In this document: positions 1-6,788 of the stretch, piece by piece
Layout: each line of letters begins with the position of its first letter
How positions within the stretch are numbered: the stretch's first letter is position 1
NCBI GenBank assembly: GCA_964371505.1
Contig: CAYJNG010000058.1
Span: 1-14,741 of the forward strand
DNA: 14,741 nt
Reading direction: 5' to 3'
DNA from: CAYJAD01 sp964371505
GTDB taxonomy: Bacteria; Desulfobacterota; Desulfovibrionia; Desulfovibrionales; Desulfovibrionaceae
Translations under genes and position numbers: made by a program
The notes under the pieces: model-generated
What the model was told of the DNA's origin: nothing
Database searches by the model: none
Seen by the model: the letters and a program-made list of their open reading frames with translations, nothing else

Positions 1-22
1 CTTTTTTTCAAAAAAGGTTTTT
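1..22 (+). terminator. A/T-rich hairpin cut by the window edge
   Basis: The first bases form a T-run/A-run hairpin (bases 1-6 pair with 11-16) followed by GTTTTTCCCC. The left arm is probably incomplete because the window starts here. A hairpin with a downstream T-run suggests an intrinsic terminator for a gene to the left, but the small, truncated stem makes this weak. Confidence 0.3.
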
Positions 23-48
23 CCCCAGTAGACTTTGTCAGCAATCTG

Positions 49-70
49 AAACGTGTGAAAACACGTTTTT
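49..70 (+). terminator. Small hairpin with GAAA tetraloop and T-run
   Basis: Bases 49-56 (AAACGTGT) pair perfectly with 61-68 (ACACGTTT) around a GAAA loop, a GNRA-type tetraloop, and the T-run reaches base 70. This is a plausible plus-strand terminator for a gene lying left of the window. The stem is short and only partly GC. Confidence 0.45.
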
Positions 71-130
71 AGGCATTAACGAGCTAAGAGGGGAGATGGC
101 AAAGTGTTTTGTACTATTTTGATGCGCAAA

Positions 131-170
131 GTATAGCCTTGTATTGTGTTAACGTAATACAAGGCTATAC
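131..170 (-). terminator. 15-bp perfect inverted repeat downstream of the permease gene
   Basis: Bases 131-145 are the exact reverse complement of 156-170, with a 10-base loop that can extend the stem by wobble pairs. It lies 15 bases beyond the stop codon of the minus-strand permease gene, where a terminator is expected. On the minus strand the stem is followed by only TTT, so the U-tract is poor; it could instead act as a transcript-end stabiliser. The symmetry is certain, the function is inferred. Confidence 0.5.
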
Positions 171-185
171 TAAAAAAAGGGGGCT

Positions 186-1223
186 TTATTCTTGTATTCT
201 TTTTTCAGCTATGGATACAAGCTCGGCCTCACGCGCTGCTTGTAAAGCAAAGGCGGTGAGTACAGGCCCAGCCACAATGCCCACCGGCCCTAAAGCCACA
301 AGGCCGCACAAAACAGCGATAAGCACAACAACAAAGGATGTTTTTAATCCACCACGTAAAAAGAGAGGGCGTAATATATTATCTGCCCCAACAACTATAA
401 TAATGCACCAAAGCACAAGGCCTATGGAGGCGGCTTTAGAAATGGCAAACCATGCATAAATGGAAGCCGGCAGCCAAACGATGCCTGTACCTACCAAGGG
501 AATGGGCGCCATAATGGCCGAAACTAGGCCCCAAAACGCAGCGGCGGGTAAACCTGCCACGGCAAAACCAAGACCGCATAAAACCCCTTGAATAAGGGCC
601 ACCATGACCACACCCCATAGTACAGAGCGTATGGCTTGGCGTATGGTTTCCACAAAGCGTCGTAACACCACTTCAGGAATACGCGATACGGCTTTAAAGA
701 AAGACAAGAAGTTTGAAGCGTAAATAATGCCTATCATACTTAATGATATAAGCACACACAGGCGTACGGCAAAATTCATGGTACTGCCGGCAATGCCCAC
801 GCTTTTACTCACCACTGTTTGTATGGCAGAGGCTAAAAAACCGGCAAGCTCATTACCAAGCTGCGCAATGCCACCTTCCATGCCGGGTACCATACGTATC
901 CAATCGTCGATATAGTCTACAAAAGCCTGCATTTCCGGCCCGTAAATCCAGCCTGAGCGTTGTAGTTCGTTTAAAATATGCAAACCGGAAATGGCTTGCG
1001 GGATGACCATAAGTATGGCCAAGGTAATGGGGAGGATTATACCTATGCAAAGCCCTGCAACCACGCAGGTAAAAGCACGTTTTTTACCCCAGCGCGCTAA
1101 AAGCCTTTGATAGACCGGGTGTAGAAAACAGGCCAGACAGGTGGCTAAAAATACTTCTGTGGGAAAGGGCCATAATAGCACACTCCAACTTATGAGAACG
1201 AGTATGGCATATATTTTATGCAC
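186..1223 (-). CDS. AI-2E family (PerM/YdiK-like) membrane transporter
   Basis: A 345-residue polytopic inner-membrane protein of the AI-2E transporter family (PF01594). Members include PerM/YdiK-type permeases, the TqsA autoinducer exporter and sodium/proton antiporters, so the substrate cannot be assigned. The start is hydrophobic (about residues 5-30), a hydrophilic segment follows (about 85-125), and the C-terminal half carries the family signature GLPAAAFWGLVSAIMAP followed by IPLVGTGIVWLP. Length is normal for the family (about 340-370). The start codon is GTG at 1223-1221, chosen because AAGGA precedes it by about 7 bases. It is divergent from the sigma-54-controlled gene at 1514 and ends near a 15-bp inverted repeat. 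The family call is firm; the function is not. Confidence 0.85.
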   Translation of the reverse strand: MHKIYAILVLISWSVLLWPFPTEVFLATCLACFLHPVYQRLLARWGKKRAFTCVVAGLCIGIILPITLAILMVIPQAISGLHILNELQRSGWIYGPEMQAFVDYIDDWIRMVPGMEGGIAQLGNELAGFLASAIQTVVSKSVGIAGSTMNFAVRLCVLISLSMIGIIYASNFLSFFKAVSRIPEVVLRRFVETIRQAIRSVLWGVVMVALIQGVLCGLGFAVAGLPAAAFWGLVSAIMAPIPLVGTGIVWLPASIYAWFAISKAASIGLVLWCIIIVVGADNILRPLFLRGGLKTSFVVVLIAVLCGLVALGPVGIVAGPVLTAFALQAAREAELVSIAEKRIQE

Positions 1224-1300
1224 AGTATTTTCCTTTGCTCTTCGTGTAAGGTGAAGAGTGTATGTATAATGAAAGGTTGATAAAAAATGAGGAAAAAAAG

Positions 1301-1324
1301 TGCCACCTGAACTTCAAGGTGACA
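1301..1324. promoter_or_regulatory. Interrupted palindrome, candidate activator (UAS) site
   Basis: The segment has the form TGNCACCT-N8-AGGTGNCA. Its centre lies about 145-150 bases upstream of the transcription start predicted from the sigma-54 promoter at 1434. Sigma-54 enhancer-binding proteins typically bind dyad sites 80-200 bases upstream, so position and symmetry fit. Which regulator would bind is unknown. It could instead be a weak hairpin serving neither gene. Confidence 0.4.
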
Positions 1325-1433
1325 AGAAAAAATCCTGAACTATTTATAACAGATAAAAAGCGTATTTTGTAAGTTGTAAAAATGTCTAGAAAATTTTTAA
1401 AAAAATATTTTTTTTCTTTTAGGCCTAAAGTTT

Positions 1434-1449
1434 TGGCACTCATCTTGCT
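1434..1449 (+). promoter_or_regulatory. Sigma-54 (RpoN) promoter
   Basis: TGGCAC (1434-1439), five bases, then TTGCT (1445-1449): the -24/-12 elements of a sigma-54 promoter with exactly the required GG-N10-GC spacing (GG 1435-1436, GC 1447-1448). It lies outside coding sequence and reads toward the gene at 1514, predicting a start near 1460 and a leader of about 55 bases. The preceding A/T tract and dyad at 1301-1324 match the usual layout. Transcription would need RpoN and an activator ATPase, neither in this window. Confidence 0.7.
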
Positions 1450-1513
1450 TTAGCAAGAGTAGTCCTAACAGATTTAGAGTTTTCAGGCAAATTTATCCAT
1501 ACGGGAGGACAGC

Positions 1514-2032
1514 GTGAAAAATGTAACCAATGCCATAGACACTATGCTTCATGTCCACAAAGCCTGCAGTACGCCCATGAATGATGGCGAGCTGGCAGTC
1601 TCTTGGCAGGAACATATGCCTGTTATTGAGGAAGAGCAAGCACTGAGCGTTATCGAACATTGCGTGCAGACTTTTGGCCAAGACGCTTTACAAGAGCTTG
1701 AAGAGCGTGTGGAAATTTTACAAGAGGAATTTCTTGCCCATGTACGTGCACGCTTGCAAGAAAAGAATGTTCAGCTTGAGGAAAAGCTTGTGCTCAGCCT
1801 TTCTCACGATAATTTACTTGTATTGCAATGCCAAGAACACGAAGAAGCCCTTTTAGCTGCCTTGGGCGAAGACGTTCTCTTACGTCAGCGCTTACAAAGC
1901 TTGCGTTCTGCCGCTTTTATGGCGCAAGGCTTGCACTTTTTTGCAGCGTCTAAGAAAGAACTGCCTGCGGCGCATCTTGGTGACTATCATGTATGTGTAA
2001 AGGGAAAATTGTCACATTTTTACCTCCGTTAG
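1514..2032 (+). CDS. Hypothetical protein, sigma-54-controlled
   Basis: A 172-residue protein I do not recognise. It starts at GTG 1514, preceded by a near-perfect ribosome site GGGAGG (1503-1508) at normal spacing. It has no signal peptide and no membrane segment. The middle (about residues 42-125) is rich in Glu, Gln and Leu and looks alpha-helical, probably coiled-coil. The last 35 residues are more mixed (LGDYHVCVKGKLSHFYLR end). Three Cys do not form a metal motif. The protein is probably cytoplasmic and may act by protein-protein contacts, but that is inference. The upstream sigma-54 promoter suggests environmental or developmental control, for example nitrogen, motility or envelope stress. 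No clear terminator follows before the next gene. Confidence 0.75.
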   Translation: MKNVTNAIDTMLHVHKACSTPMNDGELAVSWQEHMPVIEEEQALSVIEHCVQTFGQDALQELEERVEILQEEFLAHVRARLQEKNVQLEEKLVLSLSHDNLLVLQCQEHEEALLAALGEDVLLRQRLQSLRSAAFMAQGLHFFAASKKELPAAHLGDYHVCVKGKLSHFYLR

Positions 2033-2169
2033 TAGTATTTAAAATGGCTGTTTTTGCCTATTGAGCAAGCGAATGCATTTCATGCTCTCGTGGTACAAAC
2101 TACAAATTTGCCTTTTCAAAACGGAATGTCTTGGGTAAAGTCTACTTAGATTACTTTAAGGAGACTTAT

Positions 2170-2643
2170 ATGGATGTACCCATGCGTCGTAAAGAACACG
2201 AAAACTCTACCCCCGAATTTTTTGCCCATGTGCTAAGCCACGCAGATGAACTCTACGTGGCTTTTTGTACAGATGGAGCTCCGTACGTTTTGCCTTTAAA
2301 CCATGTCTATGTGGATGGTAAAATATATTTTCACTGTGCTTTAGAAGGGCGCAAAATTTCTTGTATTAAAAATAATGCTCAAGTGGGTTTTTCCACCGCT
2401 ACGGATGTGCAAATTTTACCTGAAAAGGCCACCACATGGTTTAAGTCTGTGGTGGGCACAGGGCGCATGCGTATAGTGGAGGATGCGGAAGAAAAGATAC
2501 ACGCTCTTGCTGCCATAACGCGGCGCTTTCAAGCCCAGTGTGAAGTGCCTGCTACGCCTAAAATGCTGGCACGTACTGCGGTTTTGTGTCTTGAAATTGA
2601 AAGCATATGCGGTAAGGAAAAATCTTCTACCCATAAAGCATAA
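2170..2643 (+). CDS. NimA/pyridoxamine 5'-phosphate oxidase-like flavoprotein
   Basis: A 157-residue cytoplasmic protein of the split-barrel FMN-binding fold (Pyridox_ox_2, PF12900; NimA group). Visible family features are the N-terminal MRRKEHE box (residues 5-11), PYVLPLNHVYVDGKIYFH (38-55), EGRK (59-62) and a later VGTGRMRIVED strand. Members bind FMN or related flavins; NimA proteins reduce 5-nitroimidazoles, but most relatives have no assigned substrate, so drug resistance should not be assumed. ATG 2170 is chosen over a TTG at 2131 because AAGGAG (2158-2163) sits 6 bases upstream and the family's conserved N-terminus begins right after it. It is followed by 230 non-coding bases and a terminator. 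Confidence 0.85.
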   Translation: MDVPMRRKEHENSTPEFFAHVLSHADELYVAFCTDGAPYVLPLNHVYVDGKIYFHCALEGRKISCIKNNAQVGFSTATDVQILPEKATTWFKSVVGTGRMRIVEDAEEKIHALAAITRRFQAQCEVPATPKMLARTAVLCLEIESICGKEKSSTHKA

Positions 2644-2947
2644 GTGTGAAAATTATAGTGATAGCAAGAATGCGCTTTTACGTGCATGACTTGCCGCCAC
2701 GTAGAACAAAGCGAAGTTGCTTTGCATGCAATGTGCGTAAGGCTCACTATTTCGCCAGCGCAAATACTTTGTGTCAGCAGGGGTGTTTGCCATGGGCGCG
2801 TAGTTTTTAAAAACCAATGAAAGAATGACGTTACGCATCACCCAAATAGATTAGCAGTTTAGGTGCATATTTGAAGCCCCCTACACAAAGGTTTGTGTAG
2901 GGGGCTTTTTGTGAAGAAGAAAAACACCAGCGAGGCTAGTGAGTCAC
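2644..2947. other. Non-coding gap after the flavoprotein gene
   Basis: This 304-base gap has no credible gene. Nested complementary blocks occur in order: ATAGTGA 2655-2661 with 2744-2750, TTACG 2678-2682 with 2736-2740, GCATG 2684-2688 with 2725-2729, and CAAAGC 2707-2712 with 2719-2724. These would fold about 96 bases into one imperfect hairpin with asymmetric bulges. The gap ends in the terminator at 2874. It could be a long 3' UTR, a small RNA or the remnant of a palindromic element. Confidence 0.4.
2874..2910 (+). terminator. Strong intrinsic terminator
   Basis: Bases 2874-2889 and 2892-2907 are exact reverse complements (16 bp, including CCCCCTACAC), followed by T 2906-2910. The T-run makes it a plus-strand terminator for whatever is transcribed through 2644-2873. 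It also lies 38 bases beyond the stop of the minus-strand flippase gene and may end that transcript, although the minus side has only two T. Confidence 0.85.
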
Positions 2948-4477
2948 TTATACTTTTTTTCGACGTAAGATGCGCCATACCCAAACTATAAGCAGGAGCG
3001 CGTACACAAAGACCAAAGTATGCAAGTTACCCATGGCGCCCAAGGATTCGCTGCCCCATGACCAAAAGTAGGGTTGTCCGCTTCCAAGCATGTAGGCTAG
3101 AATGAGGCAGGCGCCTAAGACAATCCATGCAGGTGCAAGCCAAGAGATGGGGAAGGGGTTTTCCCAAAAGAAAGATTTACGGTAAAAGCGCTTTCTTCCC
3201 GCCACAATGGAGAATATAAGCATGCAAAGCATAATGGCCACAAAAAGATGTATACCCTTTAGTATGGCGCAAATGGTACCAAGCATGGCGAAAAAGAGTG
3301 TGTAGCGCCAAGCCTTTGCCTGACGAATTTCAAGGCCATAGGCAAGGAAGAGAAGCATGCAACCGGAAATGGCACAAAGGGCGTGTAAAAGCATAGCCAT
3401 GGGGAAAGACCAGTCGGTGGAGAGATATAAATGCCCTTTTTCCCATACGGGTAGGGCTGTAAATACCAATAAAAGCGTGCCCACGCCAAAGGTAATACGG
3501 GCATTGATACTGTGCGAAAGTACAGAAAGCCAGCGCCCTGCGTCGCGCAATAAACCTTTGTTTTGACGAATTTCGTAGGTGGCAAGCAAAAGCGCTGCCA
3601 TGAGTAGAGGCATAATAAAGTAAATGATTCTAAAGCAAAGAACCACTGCAATGACCATTTGTTCATTGGGGGTATTGGTTAGGTGTAAAATAACCAATTC
3701 AAAGACGCCTACGCCGCCGGGAACGTGGGTAAGCACCACAGCCACTTGCGCCATAAGGTAGCTTGGCAAGAACTGCCCAAAGCTTACACCAAGCTCAGGA
3801 GAAAAGAGCACATACATACAACCGGCTGCCACAATAAGGTCAATGCCGGCTACAAAAGCTTGTAAAAGGGCTATTTTGAGCGTTGGGAAGGAAAATTCTT
3901 TCCCGAAAATAGTTACGGTTTTTCGTACAAAGTGGCATGCTATAAAATATAAAATGGCTATGGAAAACAGTAAAGCCCCCAGAAGGCGAATGTCTTTAAT
4001 GGGGAAGGCATGAAGAAACTCTTCGGGTATAATGGGGGGGGAAATCATAAACACAAGGCCGCATAAGCCTAAAGCTCCCACCCAAAAGGTTACGGCTAGC
4101 ATTAAGACAAGGCGTACAATATCAGCAATGGAAAAGCCCCATGTGGCATAAAAGCGGTAGCGCACTGTGGTGCCACCAAGCAGAGCACCAAAATTATAGC
4201 TTACCGTTTGACCAATAAAGGAGACCAGCGAAACGCGTTTTAGCGAAAGGGGTTTTTTGATGGCCACCAAGGCTAGCCAATCGTAGCCCACTAAAATGGC
4301 GTAGTTTACAAGCATTAAAGCTATAGAGGCTGCAAGGCGCCAGTGAGGTATTTGGTGTAGGGATTCACGAATTTGGTCAAAGCTGTAAGCTTGAAGCTTT
4401 TGGTACAGGAGGTACATGGCACCGGCAAAAACACAGGCAATAAGCACGGGGCCTAAGTGTCGTAAATATTTTTTCAT
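2948..4477 (-). CDS. MprF-type lipid flippase domain protein (UPF0104/LPG_synthase_TM)
   Basis: A 509-residue polytopic membrane protein matching the N-terminal flippase half of MprF, the lysyl-phosphatidylglycerol synthase/flippase. Recognisable blocks are NYAILVGYDWLAL, SYNFGALLGGTTVRYRFY, HVPGGVGVFE and RIIYFIMPLLMAALLL (LPG_synthase_TM, PF03706). The second membrane block carries LLFLAYGLEIR, ILKGIHLF and RKRFYR, also MprF-like. The protein ends in ILRRKKV just after the last membrane segment, so the soluble aminoacyl-transferase (DUF2156) domain is absent. It likely moves a lipid across the inner membrane, but the lipid is unknown. ATG 4477 is chosen over an upstream TTG (4549), which would add 24 residues of unlike composition; a weak GGA precedes ATG by about 9 bases. 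Confidence 0.85.
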   Translation of the reverse strand: MKKYLRHLGPVLIACVFAGAMYLLYQKLQAYSFDQIRESLHQIPHWRLAASIALMLVNYAILVGYDWLALVAIKKPLSLKRVSLVSFIGQTVSYNFGALLGGTTVRYRFYATWGFSIADIVRLVLMLAVTFWVGALGLCGLVFMISPPIIPEEFLHAFPIKDIRLLGALLFSIAILYFIACHFVRKTVTIFGKEFSFPTLKIALLQAFVAGIDLIVAAGCMYVLFSPELGVSFGQFLPSYLMAQVAVVLTHVPGGVGVFELVILHLTNTPNEQMVIAVVLCFRIIYFIMPLLMAALLLATYEIRQNKGLLRDAGRWLSVLSHSINARITFGVGTLLLVFTALPVWEKGHLYLSTDWSFPMAMLLHALCAISGCMLLFLAYGLEIRQAKAWRYTLFFAMLGTICAILKGIHLFVAIMLCMLIFSIVAGRKRFYRKSFFWENPFPISWLAPAWIVLGACLILAYMLGSGQPYFWSWGSESLGAMGNLHTLVFVYALLLIVWVWRILRRKKV

Positions 4478-4509
4478 AACTTTATCCAGTAAAAAAAGCT
4501 GAAGATTAG

Positions 4510-4622
4510 CACAAAAACTTTGTATAAGCTCTGTTTTACATCTGTACAATGTATGTACTGTGCTTATTTAGCCTTGGGTGAAGTCTTGCTAAAGGCATCT
4601 TTAATAAAACAAAGTTTTTGTG
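4510..4622. repeat. 14-bp exact inverted repeat pair with nested stems
   Basis: CACAAAAACTTTGT (4510-4523) is the exact reverse complement of 4609-4622. Each copy is also a local dyad, ACAAA-N3-TTTGT. Inside, ATAAGC 4524-4529 pairs with GCTTAT 4562-4567, immediately adjoining the outer helix, and GCCTT 4571-4575 pairs with AAGGC 4592-4596, which together suggest a three-way junction. Either this is a structured leader RNA of the flippase transcript or the two copies are operators 99 bases apart. The weaker leftward promoter's -10 (4521-4526) overlaps the first copy. The repeats are directly visible; the role is open. Confidence 0.6.
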
Positions 4623-4663
4623 TGGATGGTGGTAACGATGGAAGTTCCACAAATAGCCTTACG

Positions 4664-4692
4664 CTTATATGCGCATTAAGCATATTTTGCAA
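4664..4692 (-). promoter_or_regulatory. Sigma-70-like promoter for the flippase gene
   Basis: On the minus strand, TTGCAA (4692-4687), a 17-base spacer and TATAAG (4669-4664) give a good sigma-70-type match. The predicted start is near 4657, leaving a leader of about 180 bases before ATG 4477. That leader would contain both 14-bp repeat copies. Confidence 0.5.
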
Positions 4693-4705
4693 TGGTAAAT
4701 TTTTC

Positions 4706-4732
4706 TTGACGCGCATGCGCTTTACACATAAT
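4706..4732 (+). promoter_or_regulatory. Probable greA promoter
   Basis: TTGACG (4706-4711) is followed after 15 bases by CATAAT (4727-4732). The spacer begins with the perfect palindrome GCGCATGCGC, which overlaps the last base of the -35 element (4711-4720). The spacing is one to two bases short of ideal. The leader to greA would be about 80 bases. Confidence 0.4.
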
Positions 4733-4817
4733 GTACAGGTTCATATTGCTCATATTTGTACGCTTTGTTGTTTTTACAGCGAGCGTACTTTTTTTCATAA
4801 TAAGGACGGAAAAAAGT

Positions 4818-5306
4818 ATGAATATTCCTATTTCCAAACAAGGTTATGCTCAACTTGAGAGTGAGTTAGAACGCTTGAAAAGCGAGAGACCACAGATTAT
4901 TCAAGCCATTAAAGAAGCTCGCGAAGAAGGTGACCTGAAAGAAAATGCCGGCTATGATGCTGCGCGTGAGCGTCAAGGCATGACTGAAGCTCGTATTTCC
5001 TATATTGAGTCTCGTATGGGCTTATTCCAAATTATTGATCTTGATACTCTTGAGAGTGATAAGATTATTTTTGGCGCCACAGTGGAAGTGGAAGATGTAG
5101 ACACAGAGGAAGTAAAGACCTTTACTTTACTGGGCCCTGATGAGGCAAATTTTGCTACGGGTTCTATTTCTGTACTTTCTCCTGTGGGCAAGGCCTTACT
5201 TGGTAAGGAAGAAGGGGACGAGGTTACTGTGGAAATTCCGCGTGGCCGCGTAACGTATGAAATTGTTTCTATTAAGTTTTTAGGTAGTCAAAGAGCTACC
5301 GGCTAA
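4818..5306 (+). CDS. greA: Transcription elongation factor GreA
   Basis: GreA (162 residues) enters the RNA polymerase secondary channel and stimulates cleavage of backtracked transcripts. The N-terminal coiled coil spans roughly residues 6-75, with the catalytic tip EEGDLKENAGYDAARERQG. The metal-positioning acidic residues are D39 and E42, corresponding to D41 and E44 of E. coli. The usual NAEY is NAGY here, a minor change. The C-terminal FKBP-like domain includes SPVGKALLGKEEGDEV. ATG 4818 is chosen because GGACGGA lies just upstream and the family N-terminus (MNIPISKQGY) begins there; a longer reading from 4731 would add 29 unrelated hydrophobic residues. It is the first gene of an operon, 19 bases before mtaB. 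Confidence 0.97.
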   Translation: MNIPISKQGYAQLESELERLKSERPQIIQAIKEAREEGDLKENAGYDAARERQGMTEARISYIESRMGLFQIIDLDTLESDKIIFGATVEVEDVDTEEVKTFTLLGPDEANFATGSISVLSPVGKALLGKEEGDEVTVEIPRGRVTYEIVSIKFLGSQRATG

Positions 5307-5325
5307 GCTTTTTTGTGTACTTGTA

Positions 5326-6786
5326 ATGCAACATCGTGCGTGGACTTTTCATATTGTAACCCTTGGGTGCAAGATTAACCAATATGAAAGTCAGGCCATT
5401 CGTGAAGCGTGGATTGCCCGCTCCGGTGTGGAAGTACCTTTAGAAGCAGGGCCTGATGTCTTTTTAGTAAATTCTTGCGCCATTACAGCGCGAGGAGAAC
5501 GAGACACAAGGCATGCTTTGTATCGCCTACAAAAGCTTTTTACCGCCGAAACAGCGCAACCTTGCTTACGTATTCTTACTGGTTGTGCTGCCTCTTTGGT
5601 TGCGAAGACCTTTGCTGATAAAGCCCAAGAGAAGTATTTTGATGTTCTCATCCCCCCACAGGCAAAAGCCTTGCTTATGCAGGAGCCTGCCAAATGGGGT
5701 GGTGAGGACTTTTTTACGTCTAAGGGCCTAGAGGCGCTTTCCATTCCTGCGCAAGTATATCCTTTTGGCGAGCAGGGGTTTTCCATTAAGGCTTTCCATA
5801 GAGCTCGTCCTGTACTTAAGGTGCAAGACGGCTGCTCGCATCGCTGCACGTACTGTATAGTCCCTTTGGTGCGGGGAAAAAGCATAAGCCGTCCTGCCTT
5901 AGATGTGGTGGCTGAAGCTCAACGTTTGTTGGAAGCCGGATATGGCGAGATTATGCTCTCCGGTATTAATTTGCACCAATATGGGCGTGAGCTTAAAGCT
6001 CAAGACAATGCGCATGTGGCGGATTTTTGGGACTTAGTGGCTCTGCTTGAAAAGCATTTAGCTCCCACTTGGGCAGGGCGCGCGCGTTTTCGCATTTCCT
6101 CCCTAGAGCCCAGTCAGCTTGGCCCCAAAGGTCTTGAGGTGCTTAGCTCTTCTTCCTTACTTTGTCCGCATATACATCTCTCTTTGCAACATGGCTCACC
6201 TTCTGTTCTTAAGCGCATGGGGCGCGGGCATTATAAGTTGCTACCCTTATTAGATAATGTGCGTAAATTGCGCGCTTCTTGGCCTCATATGGGCCTTGGG
6301 GCCGACATTTTAATGGGCTTTGCCGGCGAAACGGAGCAAGATGTGCAAGATACCCTCACGCTTATTAAAGAATTGGGGCTTAACTATGCGCATGTGTTTC
6401 CCTATTCTATACGCCCTGGTACTGCGGCAGAAAAGTTTTCTGAGCAGGTACCCCATGCTGAGAAGCTAGAGCGGGCGGGCCGCGTACGCGCTTTAGTGGC
6501 TGCGCAGCAGCAAGCCTTTTTACAGACGTTACTTACGCGAGATTCTGTAGCCTTGGTGCTGGATAATAAAGTTTTAGAAGATGAAGCAGAGCCCCCTTTG
6601 CCGCATGATTCTTTTAGTGAGAGTGCCGGCATGTCTACTACAAAGGTCTTTAAGGGGGTAGAGGCGCATTACGCTTCTTGCCAGCTTCAAGTTCCTGCCT
6701 CTTTACACCTTAAAGGCATTGTGCAAGCAAGGCCCGTGGGTATTGAAGGGGAAACCTTGCTTTGTGAACTTTTACATAAGGGCTAA
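5326..6786 (+). CDS. mtaB: tRNA (t6A37) methylthiotransferase, MtaB-like
   Basis: A 486-residue radical-SAM methylthiotransferase that converts t6A to ms2t6A at position 37 of ANN-decoding tRNAs. The N-terminal UPF0004 domain supplies C15 (TLGCKINQYES), C51 (NSCAIT) and C87 (TGCA) for one 4Fe-4S cluster. The radical-SAM motif C170-x3-C174-x2-C177 lies in KVQDGCSHRCTYCIVPLVRG, which is MtaB-like rather than MiaB- or RimO-like. Length exceeds the usual ~430, with extra sequence around residues 95-160 and a divergent C-terminus where the TRAM domain normally lies. ATG 5326 has no clear ribosome site (preceded by GTGTACTTGTA), so it may depend on coupling to greA. The next gene starts two bases after its stop. 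Confidence 0.88.
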   Translation: MQHRAWTFHIVTLGCKINQYESQAIREAWIARSGVEVPLEAGPDVFLVNSCAITARGERDTRHALYRLQKLFTAETAQPCLRILTGCAASLVAKTFADKAQEKYFDVLIPPQAKALLMQEPAKWGGEDFFTSKGLEALSIPAQVYPFGEQGFSIKAFHRARPVLKVQDGCSHRCTYCIVPLVRGKSISRPALDVVAEAQRLLEAGYGEIMLSGINLHQYGRELKAQDNAHVADFWDLVALLEKHLAPTWAGRARFRISSLEPSQLGPKGLEVLSSSSLLCPHIHLSLQHGSPSVLKRMGRGHYKLLPLLDNVRKLRASWPHMGLGADILMGFAGETEQDVQDTLTLIKELGLNYAHVFPYSIRPGTAAEKFSEQVPHAEKLERAGRVRALVAAQQQAFLQTLLTRDSVALVLDNKVLEDEAEPPLPHDSFSESAGMSTTKVFKGVEAHYASCQLQVPASLHLKGIVQARPVGIEGETLLCELLHKG

Positions 6787-6788
6787 GC

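Larger units (their letters stand above)
1224..1513. other. Divergent intergenic region, very A/T-rich
   Basis: This 290-base gap lies between two divergent genes. It holds an interrupted palindrome (1301-1324), an A/T tract (about 1390-1430) that could be bent DNA or an IHF-type site, and a sigma-54 promoter (1434-1449) reading rightward. I found no convincing sigma-70 promoter for the leftward permease gene. A possible 75-codon minus-strand frame (1216-1443) has low-complexity composition and is not called. Confidence 0.6.
4478..4817. other. Divergent regulatory region between flippase gene and greA
   Basis: This 340-base gap lies between two divergent start codons. It contains a leftward sigma-70-like promoter (4664-4692), a weaker leftward one nearer the gene (-35 at 4544-4549, -10 TATACA on the minus strand at 4521-4526, 17-base spacer), a rightward greA promoter (4706-4732), and an exact 14-bp inverted repeat pair enclosing further complementary arms (4510-4622). 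Frames crossing it (for example 4520-4858) look like shadows. Confidence 0.6.

Noticed and set aside
109..459. 116-codon plus-strand frame
   Set aside because: Mostly antisense to the permease gene and starts across the inverted repeat at 131-170; shadow frame.
1296..1324. Minus-strand reading of the dyad as a terminator (T-run after AGGTGGCAC)
   Set aside because: Stem only 5 bp with an 8-base loop, and no minus-strand gene upstream for it to end.
1216..1443. 75-codon minus-strand frame upstream of the permease gene
   Set aside because: Low-complexity Lys/Phe composition from an A/T tract, overlaps the permease start and runs back over the sigma-54 promoter region; no family resemblance.
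2565..2578. TGGCACG followed by TGC resembling a sigma-54 site
   Set aside because: Spacing is one base short and it is within coding sequence.
2653..2841. 62-codon minus-strand frame after the flavoprotein gene
   Set aside because: No ribosome site or recognisable features; lies within the structured non-coding stretch.
4574..4590. Possible second sigma-54 promoter (TTGGGTG with TTGCT, GG-N10-GC)
   Set aside because: Spacing fits, but the -24 box lacks CAC, it lies over 220 bases from greA, and it falls within the arms of the inverted repeat block.
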